Below are positions 34,866 through 45,939 of a DNA stretch of 64,000 nt, piece by piece (within the stretch, counting starts at the first letter, position 1; every line of letters begins with the position of its first letter). The translations under genes and the position numbers were made by a program. This stretch comes from Cercospora beticola. Taxonomy: Eukaryota; Ascomycota; Dothideomycetes; Mycosphaerellales; Mycosphaerellaceae. The stretch spans positions 3,038,001 to 3,102,000 of the forward strand of contig NC_088938.1 in NCBI RefSeq assembly GCF_033473495.1. The letters are read 5' to 3'. The notes beneath the pieces are model-generated. The model had not been told where the DNA came from and did not search any database. It worked only from the letters and a program-made list of their open reading frames with translations.

Positions 34866-37800
34866 CTACGGCTGTTGTTGTTCTGCAGTGAGCGAGCTCA
34901 GCCCAAGCATGCTGGAGACTGGTTTTCGCTTCGTCTTCGCCTGTTGTAACCTCGGAGCCCCTTGAATACTGCGGGGCTCTTTCATCAATGTCGGGTCCAG
35001 TTTGCCTGGTGTTCGCCCAGTGACTGTCTTGAAATCTCCCGGGAATCTGCCTGTTGGTGGTGCCGCTGATGCTGAGCGCCACAAATGGTCCGAGGTGTCG
35101 CTGAGGAAACTCGTGCTGGATTTCGAGAAGAAGCTCCGGTGCCCACGATTGCGCTTGGAGAGAATGATCTCGTCGAAAAGCTTGATGCTCGGATCTTCAG
35201 CGCGCGTCGCCTCTCGCTCGTGGATGAACTCATTGAATGCTTGCGTCTGTCGCAGCATGTTCATATATTCGCTGTCGCCATGTGGTACACTCTTCAAGAA
35301 TTGGTCCATGTTGAAGTGGTAGATGAGTCCTTGCTTTTTTCGCTCGCCAGAGGCAGGGTGCAGGTAGCGTCGATAAGTGTAGAGCAGTGACGCGAAGCAC
35401 CTCACGAACGCTGCACGAACTTGATCTGCACGGAACGCCACAGGGCATACAACGCAGACTGATGGTGCACAGCGAGCGTGGATCGTAATCCCACAGCCTG
35501 GAAAAGGTTTAGCTATTGCTCCATACGACAAGCAGGAAGACCACTCACCATTGCACCTGAACAGTTCATCATCGCACCTCTCGTCGCAAATCGTACAAAG
35601 GGTCCGTCGGTCGGCCTGTCTCCGTTGCAGGCAGTGACCTTCTACCCACTTGGTCATGTCGGTGTCTCGGACGGTCTGTGTCATTGTCGGTTGCATGATG
35701 GTGCTTGCCGCCAGCGTGCTCTGCGCATACACACTCGGCGCGTAGCTCGAGCCCGATAGACCCCCTCCAAGGGTGGATGTGGACATACTTGATTGGTGAC
35801 CAAGAACTTGTGGGGCTGGTCCATGACCAAGGATTGGTGCGCTAGGTCTGCGGACTGTGTTCATGCGATCCATGCCAAACTGATCCGGTATGTTAGTCCT
35901 ATCCGCTAGAGGATTTCGAGCATGAAAGAGAGAATGTACCGTAGAGTTCCGCCTGCCCGTACTATCGGCAAAGTGACCTGAGCGCTTCTCGCGTAGCGAA
36001 GCCTGCAGGGCAAAGCCGCTGTCGTTTCTCGAGACTGGTGTGCTCGGAAAGTTCATCGACACAGGCGATGGTGCTGTAGTGGGCGAGGGTGGCGAGGCTC
36101 CAGAAGAATTGCTCTTAGCACCCGTGGAGCTGGTTGAAGGCCGGTCACTACCAGGTCCTGAGCCAGGCCTCTGCACGAGGAAGGCATTGCATACTGTTGC
36201 CCTTGAGGTGGAGTCCAAGCTTGATGCATCGCCGAATGTCGTCGAGCTCTCGCTGACGTAGTTTGCCAATGTGGAAGGAGTCGGTCTCGAATTGAAGACT
36301 TGCGGGTTCTCGGAAGAAAAGGAATCGTGAGGGAACGTCTCGATTGCATATGCTGGAGGGCCGATCGGTACACCAAAGCGGGTGTGATGTGGAGCTGCGG
36401 CCTGTAGCAATGCTTGAAGTTTCCGTCTCTGTGGTCGTGGAAGTTGAGTCTGATAATCAGTGCTAGTGATGGTATTCTCGTCAAGATCCACCAGGCAGTA
36501 GTCATCATCCGGAATCTCAAGCTTCTCATACCGCTTTTCCACGCCAGCAATATAAGGACATGGTGCTTCAAGAGCCTGGATCAACCTGTACGGGAGCACA
36601 GGAATAAGCACTCCGGTCCACTTGAGGGGATAGAGCAGACTTTGCAGCGCTGAGCATGCCAGTTGCAGCATCGCTGTATGCGACGAAAGCAGAATGATCC
36701 TAGATTCTGCAAGTGCATACTCGAAAAGAGCGATGATGTTCGGGATGGATAGGCAGCGGAAGAGCGCGTAGAGGTCGGTGTTTCGTGACCCAGGAAGTTC
36801 GTTGATCGCTTCCTTCCTCGCGTAAAGCCGCAGGTCTCTGACGGCAACTTCAACCTGGGTAATGGATGTGATGGGACTCAGAGCTTCAATGCATAGATTG
36901 CAAACATAGCGCTCGAGTGGCTGCCACAAGCCAACCTTCGGAGAACTGGGCGGAACGCGCAGAATGGCGCCGTTCGTCATCGGCACGATAACTGCCTTGA
37001 GCCATTCCTTCCAAAAGCTCGTTAGACCCCCATCCCGTCCAAGAACGCCATAAGCGCGAGGGATCCAGAATCCAGTGTCGCCCTCTGTGAGGCCATCGAT
37101 TTTCGAAGCAGCTCCGTGTCGTACAGGCCTCAAAAGGTCAGTCATAAGGCCAATCTTTTCTTCCACAGCACTAATGTCCTCTTCGAGTTTCTCCCGCTCC
37201 GCTGAGCCCAACTCGTAATTTGGAAGATCTGATAAAAGCCGACTGAGCTTGGCTCTCTCGGAAGACAGACGTTCTCCAAGACTTGCTGCCAACTCGCGCT
37301 CTTCTTCACTCATATTTGCTTTTCTCCACTCATCACACTCCTTCTCGAGTCCCTCAGAAGCTGAGTCGCTGAGTGGCACCCACATAGTCACGCAGATGCC
37401 ATGAAGCTTGCTGTTGTCCGAGTTTGTCATTGTGAAACCATGCCATGTGGATCTGGGCCTCTCATCTGAGGAAACCACTGTGACATCGTTCGGGAACACA
37501 AACATTGGTACATAGTCTGGGAAGGGCGTGCGTCGTTTTGATTCGTCGAACATGGTCTTCGTGGGATAGCGATCGAGGAGCACCGGCTCGTATCTTCGCT
37601 TGAGTGGGTGCATGTCTGCGGGCGTTTGAAATGGCTGCGGTGTAGGTATTACTGAGTTATACCCGCTCAGTCTTTTGGACTGCCTCGCCGAGTTTTTGCT
37701 CATCACAGATGACGCCCGCTTCATGCTGTTCATCGTTGACAATCGCCTTCTCAGACTTCCCACGCCACTCTTAAGACTTGTGTGAGGAGTTTCATCTTGT

Positions 37801-38324
37801 GTAATGCGCACCGTCTTCGGTCGTTGGACCTTTGCTCTCGCCGGAGGATCCCTAATCACGGCACCTGCTGCAACGTGGATATCCTCAAGGAAGCTGTCTC
37901 GCTCCGAAGCGAACTTCTTAAGCGCCTCTTCGAAAGCGTCGTCGCTCAATCCCGACCCTCCTATGGTGCCTGCCTTGATCGTCGTGCTACTGCGATTGCT
38001 GGCCGGTAATCGTTCCTCAGTCACATTGATGATGCTGCCCACGCTCTTTCTCGCTTCAAAGCTGTATCGCGAGCGTCTCTGCGTGTCATTGGGTGACCCT
38101 GGCGTCGTCGGTCGTCCTGAGGCATGTTCGATGGCGAGCTCGAGATCCTCATCGATCGTTTCTTCTACCGGGGCAGCGGGAGCTACCGCAGCGAACTTCT
38201 CGTCAAACACTTGCGCCGACTCGATGCCCGCAATAAAGAAGTAGTCGGCGAGCGGGGCGGAGGTGTCGCCATTGGGAGAGCCTTTGCTCGAGGCGTCCTT
38301 GTGCGATTTGGCGGCGGGAGCCAT
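34866..38324 (-). CDS. DENN-domain Rab regulator with embedded C1 zinc finger
   Basis: Exons 38324-35549 and 35497-34866 give 1135 aa. A uDENN segment starts near LADYFFIAG and resumes around FPDYVPMFVFPNDVTV (about 240-325). A cDENN core (about 385-640) includes LPNIIALFEYALAESRIIL-like sequence. A dDENN helix set follows (about 950-1050). Between cDENN and dDENN lies a C1 finger, residues 897-943: H-x12-C-x2-C-x10-C-x2-C-x4-H-x2-C-x7-C. That spacing appears only after removing a 51-nt in-frame intron (35548-35498, GTGAGT donor, CCAG acceptor). DENN proteins are usually GDP-GTP exchange factors for Rab GTPases; C1 domains bind diacylglycerol or phorbol esters in some proteins. The start is the ATG at 38324; the frame upstream opens only with GTG. 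Confidence 0.9.
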   Translation of the reverse strand: MAPAAKSHKDASSKGSPNGDTSAPLADYFFIAGIESAQVFDEKFAAVAPAAPVEETIDEDLELAIEHASGRPTTPGSPNDTQRRSRYSFEARKSVGSIINVTEERLPASNRSSTTIKAGTIGGSGLSDDAFEEALKKFASERDSFLEDIHVAAGAVIRDPPARAKVQRPKTVRITQDETPHTSLKSGVGSLRRRLSTMNSMKRASSVMSKNSARQSKRLSGYNSVIPTPQPFQTPADMHPLKRRYEPVLLDRYPTKTMFDESKRRTPFPDYVPMFVFPNDVTVVSSDERPRSTWHGFTMTNSDNSKLHGICVTMWVPLSDSASEGLEKECDEWRKANMSEEERELAASLGERLSSERAKLSRLLSDLPNYELGSAEREKLEEDISAVEEKIGLMTDLLRPVRHGAASKIDGLTEGDTGFWIPRAYGVLGRDGGLTSFWKEWLKAVIVPMTNGAILRVPPSSPKVGLWQPLERYVCNLCIEALSPITSITQVEVAVRDLRLYARKEAINELPGSRNTDLYALFRCLSIPNIIALFEYALAESRIILLSSHTAMLQLACSALQSLLYPLKWTGVLIPVLPYRLIQALEAPCPYIAGVEKRYEKLEIPDDDYCLVDLDENTITSTDYQTQLPRPQRRKLQALLQAAAPHHTRFGVPIGPPAYAIETFPHDSFSSENPQVFNSRPTPSTLANYVSESSTTFGDASSLDSTSRATVCNAFLVQRPGSGPGSDRPSTSSTGAKSNSSGASPPSPTTAPSPVSMNFPSTPVSRNDSGFALQASLREKRSGHFADSTGRRNSTVHSLFHARNPLADRTNIPDQFGMDRMNTVRRPSAPILGHGPAPQVLGHQSSMSTSTLGGGLSGSSYAPSVYAQSTLAASTIMQPTMTQTVRDTDMTKWVEGHCLQRRQADRRTLCTICDERCDDELFRCNGEWSSCLSYGAIAKPFPGCGITIHARCAPSVCVVCPVAFRADQVRAAFVRCFASLLYTYRRYLHPASGERKKQGLIYHFNMDQFLKSVPHGDSEYMNMLRQTQAFNEFIHEREATRAEDPSIKLFDEIILSKRNRGHRSFFSKSSTSFLSDTSDHLWRSASAAPPTGRFPGDFKTVTGRTPGKLDPTLMKEPRSIQGAPRLQQAKTKRKPVSSMLGLSSLTAEQQQP

Positions 38325-41300
38325 GGAGTGAGGAACGCTGCACGCGTGGTCGAAGGAGTGGACGTGCAAGAATTGCACAGGGCGGTGGGTAGATGGGGTC
38401 GAGTGTTGGTGCTAGTGCTGGTCCGGCACGCAGACGGCTACCTCATGGAGCGGTGTCGCCAGGAAATATCGTGGGCTACAGCATGTGGTTGTTACACAAG
38501 CGCCAGGTGGAATGGCTGCGCGGACCCGCTCGACAGCCGGCTGGTATCACGTAGGAGCCGGGAGGGCTTTTGATTGCTGTGAGCGTTGACCTGCAGCGCC
38601 GTCGATGCTGGCTTTCTATGCCCGTTCTGTCGCTCACACGTGCCTGGACAGGCGGAAAGGCGAAGTGGAAGAAGTGTTGCTGGCTTATCTGCGGAACCAA
38701 CGGTCGCCCGCTCGGCAACTGAGCGCTCGTTCGTATCGCGCTGCTGGGCGACGTCCAGAGCAGCCCAAACAACGTGGGCGGGGCGTCAGCAGTTACACCG
38801 ACCGGGACAGGCCAGTGGCAGCGGAGGATGTTGGCGGAGGAGAGCTGTCAGTGTGATTCCTGCTGTCCGGGCTGGTGATCCGGGCGATGCTGAGGTCTGT
38901 CGCTGGGAGGGTGCTGGGTGCAATATGCCTCTGTCTGTGCAGTCGACAGCGCGGTTACTACCACAATACTACTGCTGCTCCGGCGTCCGAGGGACCACTT
39001 GAGCAGGGGCTTCAGGGCAAGATAGCCGCAGCAGATGCCTGAAGTGCAATGGGTATCCTGGACACGCTGCAGAAGTAGTTCCCGGCCGCTGCTCCACTCG
39101 GTCTGCGGTGTGGCTCAAGCTGTCCTCCTCGATCAAGACTGCGTGGCGGGCCTGCCCACGACTGACTCTGACGCTCGCGGCAATATTATCGAAAGGCTGG
39201 CGGTCCGACTAATGGGTGGATGGGTCGTGGAACAGGAACAGGACGGCAGCAGGAGGCAACAACAACGGTAGCAAACGACGACGACTTCAAAGGGATGATA
39301 GCCACGGGATAACTCGTCAATCATCAACCACAGCTAGCAGTTGCTCGCGGCGCTAACGCTGGCGGGCTCTCAGCGATCCCAATCCTTTGACGCGATGTCT
39401 AGCGCCTCTGCAGCCATACGATTGCTGCTCCTCGCCAAGCCAGTACACACGGTATGCTTTGCAGTCCAGGTACGTACACCGTCCCCCTCCCTCCACTCCG
39501 TCGCCATCGCTAGCGACGACGCGATGCTGCTGATCGCCTGGGCACACCTCGTCCTCGCTTGGAGCAGAGAGCATCATATCGCTGCCGCGCACGCCGGGGC
39601 TGCTCTGTTCACTCGAGTCGTTGTCTTGTGTGAAGAAGAAACACGCGCCTTCTGTACGCCACAAATGTCTCACGCACGCACAGCAACAACGCCGAGTCAC
39701 GTTTGTGCATTTTGCCAGACCAAACGAGTCTATTTCCGATGCTATACTTTAACGAATCCCAAGCGACCACCGGCATGCTGGACGATTTTTTCTCTCTCGA
39801 TGTGAACTCCAGCATGCCACATCCACATCTGGTCAGGGCTATCGGCCGCTCTTTCGAGCTTAGCTGATCCTGCTAGTTCGAAGTCTTTCCTACACCATGC
39901 CGGGGCTCGTGGTTCGGCGAAGGCTTGTCCACGTCGCTTCTCCTGTCAACCGGCCCTCGGCACCCAGCACTTGATGATTGCACAGCAGCCGCTGTTCCTG
40001 CACAAGCGCCTCGTCCGCTGCATGCCATGCACGGCATGTGCAACGTCCGCGCCAAAAACCACCCAACGGCAGTGGTTCGCTGCAATCAAGTTTCCGGGAC
40101 AGTGAACACCAGCATGGCAGACCGTTCATCACAATTGGCAAACATACGGTGTGTGTAGTAGCGCACTCCTCCATTGGTGGCACGGACAAGGGTGGCCCTT
40201 CTTTCGCCATCTTCTCCACCCTCTTAGCCTCTGCCACCCCAGCAGAACATCCTGGAGCGGCACATGTTCTTGACGTCTTGTGTTCCACTCTGCTACAGGC
40301 ACAAAGATCACAAAAAAGTGAAATGCGACATCATGTTTCAGTAATCACAGACATCCATGGCGAACTTCTGATCTCTGCCGCTCTTGGACAGCAGTATTTG
40401 AAAAACATCCCTCATGTATCTTCACGACGGACACGACCAAGCCCCGCGGACGCGTCGAAGCGAAGTTTAGTCGAGCCCGTGACGGCCGAAAATAGCATGG
40501 CCGTCGCCGATCTCAGATTCTACATTATCTCAAAAAGGGAAGACATGGGCTTGTAACTTTCCAGCTTTGAGTTGCACGTTGTCAGCGCAATGCGGGCGCA
40601 CTTTGCCTGATCCCCGTCAAGAGGACATGTGGCACAGAAAACCTCCGCTAGCAACATCGACTCTCAAACTGTTTCGAAAGGCGTGTGTCGACACCCACAA
40701 CCACATCCTTGAATCTGGCAGCAATATTTAGGAGGTGATACGAGGCCAGCTCACTAATCGACGCGGCAGCGGCCGAACCCGAGACTGCACAAGTCACTAT
40801 GCCGCAATGTGCACTGTGCTCGTAAACAATCAATCAACGGCTCGCTGGAGAAACATGCGCTACGGAGCAGCTGAAACAATCGAACCCTTTTGTGGCTCAA
40901 ATCAAGAAGCTTCGAGGGGAAGCTTGCGCCATAGGAGGTATCAAATATCGGATGCGCTTTGGTGCGCTGTCAACTCACAGACTCTGTGAGACCGTAAAAT
41001 GAACACGGGAGAGCGACATCCAGCATGACGTTCAGTATATCACGGCTGAGACGGAGAAACTCTCCATCGAAAAAAGCTTTCCACCCTGATCCCTCTCACG
41101 CGTGCGCGCGCGCAAACACGAGAAGCAGAAGTCCAATAATCCCTCTCCACAAAGCCACCGCGCGACGCCACACTCCTGAACCATTGGCCATCGAAAGTTC
41201 ATGTTTTAGCAAGTGCCAATACCATACGGGATTTCTATCGTCTCCACCGCCGCACGTTCGGCAGCCGCAGGCCGAAGGATGCAACTCCGACGCACGCTAC

Positions 41301-42858
41301 ACAGCAGCTGCTTTTCTAGCTTCTTCCTTGCGGTGGCTCCTGCTCATCAGTTGTGGATACGATAAACCGGAGCGAAAGTGAAAGAAAGGTAAACGATGAG
41401 GCACAGGAAATCGCCACGTTTACGGTCAACGCTTCCTATTCGTAAGCGCGAACCCGCTCGCTCAGCATCCATTTACAGAGGGCCCGAATATGGGACCGAA
41501 AAGAAACCCGTTGCGCCGGTAATGTCACGTCCACGGCATTGCACCCGCCGTCTGGCTCACGAGAGGAACGATAGATGGGGATTCATCTCTCTTCTGCGCA
41601 TGTCCAACTTCACGCGTAGACTGCTTGATCAACTCCAGGGACGGCAAAATCTCAACTCACAATCTGCAAAAATCTGCAGAAATGCAGATCACATTCTATG
41701 CAGATTGGTCGTAGATATCAGTTTCGAGTACATGATGCTCCACTCATCGAGGGGAAAAGCTTCGGTCCCTGACTCCCTGATCTTCTCACGTGGAGACCAA
41801 TTGCAGCGACGTCTCCGCATCTTGAGAGAATTATATCATGTGGAGTCACCAGAGATCAAAATACTGGAGCATCGAATAATAATGCGCACGAAATTGTGAT
41901 TTGTCTCCGCGCCAAGTCGAGCCAAACTGTGCATCGCCAGGGGAGAGGCTGCTGGCGGCGGTCAATCGTAACTCTATGCTATCGTTGCTGGCCCGTGGCA
42001 GATGGGTGCCTCATCGTCGTTGGAGGTCTGGAGATCTTGACGTAGAGTCCAATTGCATGCATTACGAATGTGCTGGTGCAAGACTATCGCGCACAGTCGA
42101 CTCTCCTGTAGCTCATGGGCATCGCACCATAAACGGACGATGTCAAGGTGATCCGCAAGGTCTTGCCATTGGGATTATCGAGAGCGTTGGCTGTTGGTGC
42201 TGATCGTTGATCGTGTGCCGGTAGAGTCTCTGGTCCACACCGTTCGGCGATGCGAATCATAGATCAATTGAAGAGCGCACATGCCTAGTAGGGTAAGGAG
42301 TAGCTCTTCCTTTCAACGGCACAGTCACAGCAGTAGTGATGAACATTCTGTGCGTTGTAGCATGTCTCCAGTGCCACGTGTAGGTCTAGAGCCCCAGCTC
42401 TTGTTTGGTAGCGAGTATTCTTGCCCGATGAGACCACTGGGGAGCTTTGTCTAGCAACGAACGCGGATCGTCGATATCAACACAGAGCACTGGCGAACTC
42501 ATGGTACCTGCAGAGACATTCATCATGTGCAAGCTCATGCTGGACACCACCTCAGCCGATTGGAGTCGGCACCCGTCCCTGCGTGCCTCTGAAGTGAGAT
42601 GAGTGTTCCAGACCACCGGCTCTGAGGCGTCACATTGGGTCACTTCGCAGCGCCATGACGTGTTGTGCAGAGATGAGCTCCTAAGCTCCAACTGCACTCC
42701 GAAAAGTACGTGTGGCTTGATCCAGCACATCTCTCAGCCAGACTCGCGTCACTCGCCAGACTTACGAGAGCCGAGATTTCCAGATTCCTTGTGCCACTCC
42801 ACTATTGTGCCTCGTCGCACATCTCGCTGTGCAGCGTCTCCTCAAAGGCACACTCAAC
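38325..42858. other. 4.5-kb gene-poor stretch
   Basis: Largest gap in the window. ORFs of up to 192 codons overlap on both strands and show no domain or exon chain. The only one standing clear of antisense competitors is plus strand 41396-41899 (167 codons, very basic N-terminus, helical end). It covers a palindromic repeat at 41661-41706 and is not called as a gene. The left end must contain the DENN gene promoter and the right end the TRAPPC13 3' UTR. Confidence 0.5.
41661..41706. repeat. Nested inverted repeats with GAAA-loop hairpin
   Basis: Four copies of one 7-mer in 46 bases: AATCTGCA at 41661, ATCTGCA at 41672, and the reverse complements at 41683 and 41699. The inner pair forms a perfect 7-bp stem closed by a GAAA tetraloop (41679-41682). 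The outer pair forms an 8-bp stem. Confidence 0.7.
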
Positions 42859-43848
42859 TCATCGTCCTCTGCTCGACAACCATCCGGTGGTCAAGCTTCC
42901 TGGCTCGCCCATCGCGTTTCTCCAGTCGATGTTCAACAGTCCTAGGGGCACCTTACTGCCCAGATCCTCGCTCTTATCTTTCTCGGTCACCAAAAACATG
43001 ACCTGCTCCACATCCTGCGGTTTCAATACTACCGCCTCTTTTCCCTCTTCTTCGCCATTCATCGCTTTCCCGCTAACGCCTTCGCTCTCCTTTAACCAAA
43101 TCTTCTCCAATACAATACTCGACTCTCCGATGTTCTCCAATTGAGCCTCCAACACCCACTGTCGCGGAGCATCTTTTTCTCGAATCTTGCGCTCTGTGAC
43201 TTTTGACCGCACAGCGAGAAGTTGTTGCGAGACGAATTGGTACAGTTTGCGGAATGTGCGAGTTCGTCCTCCGCTCGCTGCTGCTCCATCTGGAGTGTGG
43301 AGTGTTTCGGTGTAGCTGATTGTCACCGCGAGGACGTACTGTCCTTCATCCTTGAGCTCGTGACGAAGCGTGCGCTGGAGTGTAGTGCCTGGTTCTATGT
43401 GCTCCTCCTCTTCTGCTGATGCTTTGCCGTCCTTGTCTCCGCTTTCTAGCTCAAGAGCGATGCCTGTAGGCTGAGTGGGTGTCTGAAGCTCGGCGAGGAT
43501 CTTGATCCCACTGACAGTCTTGCGTCCGGCGCCATCTCCAGCCGGGAGCTCGTTGTTGACGCATAGGGTGCACGTGAAGGTCTCGCCGACATAGGCTGCG
43601 CCAAAGGCGGAGGGAAGTGTGAGCGCGGTAGTCAGCGGGAAGGTAGAGTTCTCATCGGCACTGGGGTAGGCCAGCGAGGCATTGGGAGGGATATCGAGCC
43701 CATTGCCAAAGGAAGTATGTGGCAGCGGCGTCTGCGCAGCGAGGGTTGGACGCGAGAGTCGCAGGACCTTGAGCGAGAGACTGTGAGGCCCAGACACAGT
43801 GCCTGATCTCCCTCGGGCGTGCTGGGGAGCATGCGGCGGTGCCGCCAT
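42859..43848 (-). CDS. TRAPPC13-like (DUF974) trafficking protein
   Basis: Intronless, 329 aa. Matches the fungal DUF974/TRAPPC13 family, a component of the TRAPP complexes that activate Rab GTPases in ER-Golgi and later traffic. Visible family blocks are SLKVLRLSRPTLA near the N-terminus, the GETFTCTLCVNNELP beta-strand region, LKDEGQYVLAVTISYT, FRKLYQFVSQQLLAVRSKV and the closing GSLTTGWLSS. The fungal protein is shorter than the human one (417 aa), which is usual. It is transcribed away from the SET-domain gene with 332 bp between the start codons. Confidence 0.9.
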   Translation of the reverse strand: MAAPPHAPQHARGRSGTVSGPHSLSLKVLRLSRPTLAAQTPLPHTSFGNGLDIPPNASLAYPSADENSTFPLTTALTLPSAFGAAYVGETFTCTLCVNNELPAGDGAGRKTVSGIKILAELQTPTQPTGIALELESGDKDGKASAEEEEHIEPGTTLQRTLRHELKDEGQYVLAVTISYTETLHTPDGAAASGGRTRTFRKLYQFVSQQLLAVRSKVTERKIREKDAPRQWVLEAQLENIGESSIVLEKIWLKESEGVSGKAMNGEEEGKEAVVLKPQDVEQVMFLVTEKDKSEDLGSKVPLGLLNIDWRNAMGEPGSLTTGWLSSRGR

Positions 43849-44180
43849 ATCGGAAGATTGTGGATGTCGTTGAGGAAGTCGAGGCCTCTGTGCGTTGCTG
43901 CTACGTCGTCATCGTCGTGATGCTCATCGCCGCTCCGGCGCGGTATCACCAGATTCACCAGGCGAAGTCGATGGCAGCAGGGATATCACAAATGACGGCG
44001 GACACGAAGCCAATTACGTTCCAGGGTCGAGGCATCGGCATCGGGTCCGAATAGCAGCCATCGCGATTTTCTCTCCCACTCGTCGATCTCTGCTCCTACG
44101 TCAGAGCTATACCGGTGACGAAACGCCTCATTTTTGCGGACAAGCATATGCCCACGGCAACAAGCCCGGCCACCCACGAG
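43849..44180. promoter_or_regulatory. Bidirectional promoter region TRAPPC13 / SET gene
   Basis: 332 bp between divergent ATGs, so the two genes must share upstream sequence. No TATA box or named motif was identified. Confidence 0.5.
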
Positions 44181-44798
44181 ATGGCGCATGATCAACAAAA
44201 TCATCATGCTGGCATCGTCGATGGTGGTGGCAAAAATGATTATATTCTTCTCCAGCGCTTCCCACATTTGCATTTAGCTAGCAATACCCCCAAAGGTAGG
44301 CCTAAAAGGCGATGATTCCAACATCATCTGTCTGCGTGAAGCATTCTTCCCCAGCCTTCGGAATCGTGTTGACAGAGTTGACTAGGACGAGGCGTCGTTG
44401 CGGGGGCACCCATTCCCTCTGGGACGGTCATCGATGTCTCGCCGGTGCTTGTGCTGGGCATAGTGGAGAATATCGAGCACATAGAGCAGACGCAGTTGTT
44501 CAACTACACCTATAACTGGCCGTCCAAGAATTCCATAGGAGAGCCAAGGACCGCGCAGGCCGTTGTCTTTGGTCTCGGATCGATGTTCAATCACTCTGCC
44601 GAGGAACAGAATGTGGGCTGGAAGCGGGACCTGGAACGACGAGTTATCGTTTACCAAGCCTTGAGAGACATCCAGGAGGGAGAGGAACTCTGTATATCAT
44701 ACGGGGATCATCTCACTTTTGTCGATGCGGACGGCCCAAGAAGTCCGGTGACAGAGGAAGGCAGCGAGGTCCTTGGAAGGATCTCCGTGGAAATGTGA
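44181..44798 (+). CDS. Small SET-domain protein, Set7-like
   Basis: Exons 44181-44295 and 44386-44798 give 175 aa. The 90-nt intron (GTAGGC donor, GACTAG acceptor) splits the SET motif: exon 1 ends in LHLASNTPKG and exon 2 resumes RGVVAGAPIPSGTVID, together giving the GRG motif. Further SET motifs follow: SPVLVL, FGLGSMFNHS...QNVGW (cofactor and pseudoknot region) and EGEELCISYGDH. Similar small fungal SET proteins related to fission yeast Set7 are lysine methyltransferases. There is no post-SET cysteine cluster. Two in-frame ATGs (44148 and 44181) are possible starts; the second lies closer to the conserved core, and a further upstream exon cannot be excluded. Confidence 0.82.
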
Positions 44799-45939
44799 CC
44801 GGCCCCGGAACCAAGATGAGGAAGCTCGTTTCTGGGCAATGTTATGAGACCACGGCACCAGATATCCGGATGCTACAGGAGTGGGTGATTCTTTCTGTCA
44901 GAGGGACGAACCAGTGGACGGATTTCACCTGCGAAGCATTCTTCCAGCATCGGAGCTGCGGAGGCGGTGGTCACAGTCCGGCTCCGGAAAATGTACTGTT
45001 GCATACTGTACAGATTGTCTTAGCATCTAAGGTGGCAGTATCAACGTTAGCAGTCATATTTCATCATTTACGGATTACGAGAGCAGTCTACTCCCTTCGA
45101 TTGCAGTGTGAGAACCGCAGACAGGACTAAGCCATGCCGAAAGCACTTCAGGAGAGCATTTCGCCGAATCTTAGCGCTTGAGAAAGAACTCAACGTCCTC
45201 ACTGCGCCCTTGACTGACGGACATAGGCTTCTTTGGGCGATCATTGAGTGAAATGGCTCCCAGGCAAGCCTCCAATGCACCAGGGTCGAATGCCTTGGGG
45301 GTCGTTGAAACCGACGGCGAGCGACAGATCACAGCGAGGCACCAAGAAGGCCATACATGCTAGCAATCGATCAAGCGATAATTGTGATGCATTACAGGAC
45401 CGATCAAGAGATCTCTTGAAGTCTTTTCCCTGCGCGAGGTTCGTCAGCTGCAGAACCCTCAACGAACGCTTCACATGTAGGAATTTCACAAGCTAGCCTA
45501 CTCCAATGGGTAAATCCTGGTCCCGAATCCACAAAGCAACATTTCTGGAGATTTAACATCGTGAAAAGTGTCTGCACACAAAAGTTACTAACACATCGCG
45601 ATAAGCACAAAGGGCAACGCAAGAGCATTTTTTGTGATCACATATGCTCCCGCCAAGAACTGACGTTAACGACCCATACCGGCATATTAACGGATCGGCG
45701 CCCAACGACGCGTCGATGGACAGATCCATGTGGACCGCTATACCATGATCGATCAAGAAGCACTGGGCACGAAAGCGGAACTTCCGAGACCCGTGGACAC
45801 ACAGGCCTGATAAGCCGGACCTCAGGAAGCAGCGGGACATTCTCTCGTATCGTACTCATAGCCAACAGACCTGATGATTCATACCATTGCTACTTAGCCT
45901 CTGCCTGTTACACACTCATCATCCTTCCTCTCTCCCCTC
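44799..45939. other. Intergenic, convergent
   Basis: About 1.1 kb between convergent SET and transporter genes, carrying their 3' UTRs. Short overlapping ORFs only. Confidence 0.6.

Noticed and set aside
38325..38378. Extended N-terminus of the DENN protein
   Set aside because: The extension opens with GTG, not ATG; the ATG at 38324 is the first usable start.
44312..44380. ATG-started frame reading VKHSSPAFGI that looked like the start of the SET gene broken by a frameshift
   Set aside because: No intron of realistic size joins it to the SET frame, whereas an upstream exon in phase with a GTAGGC donor gives the canonical TPKGRG motif. The match is coincidental.
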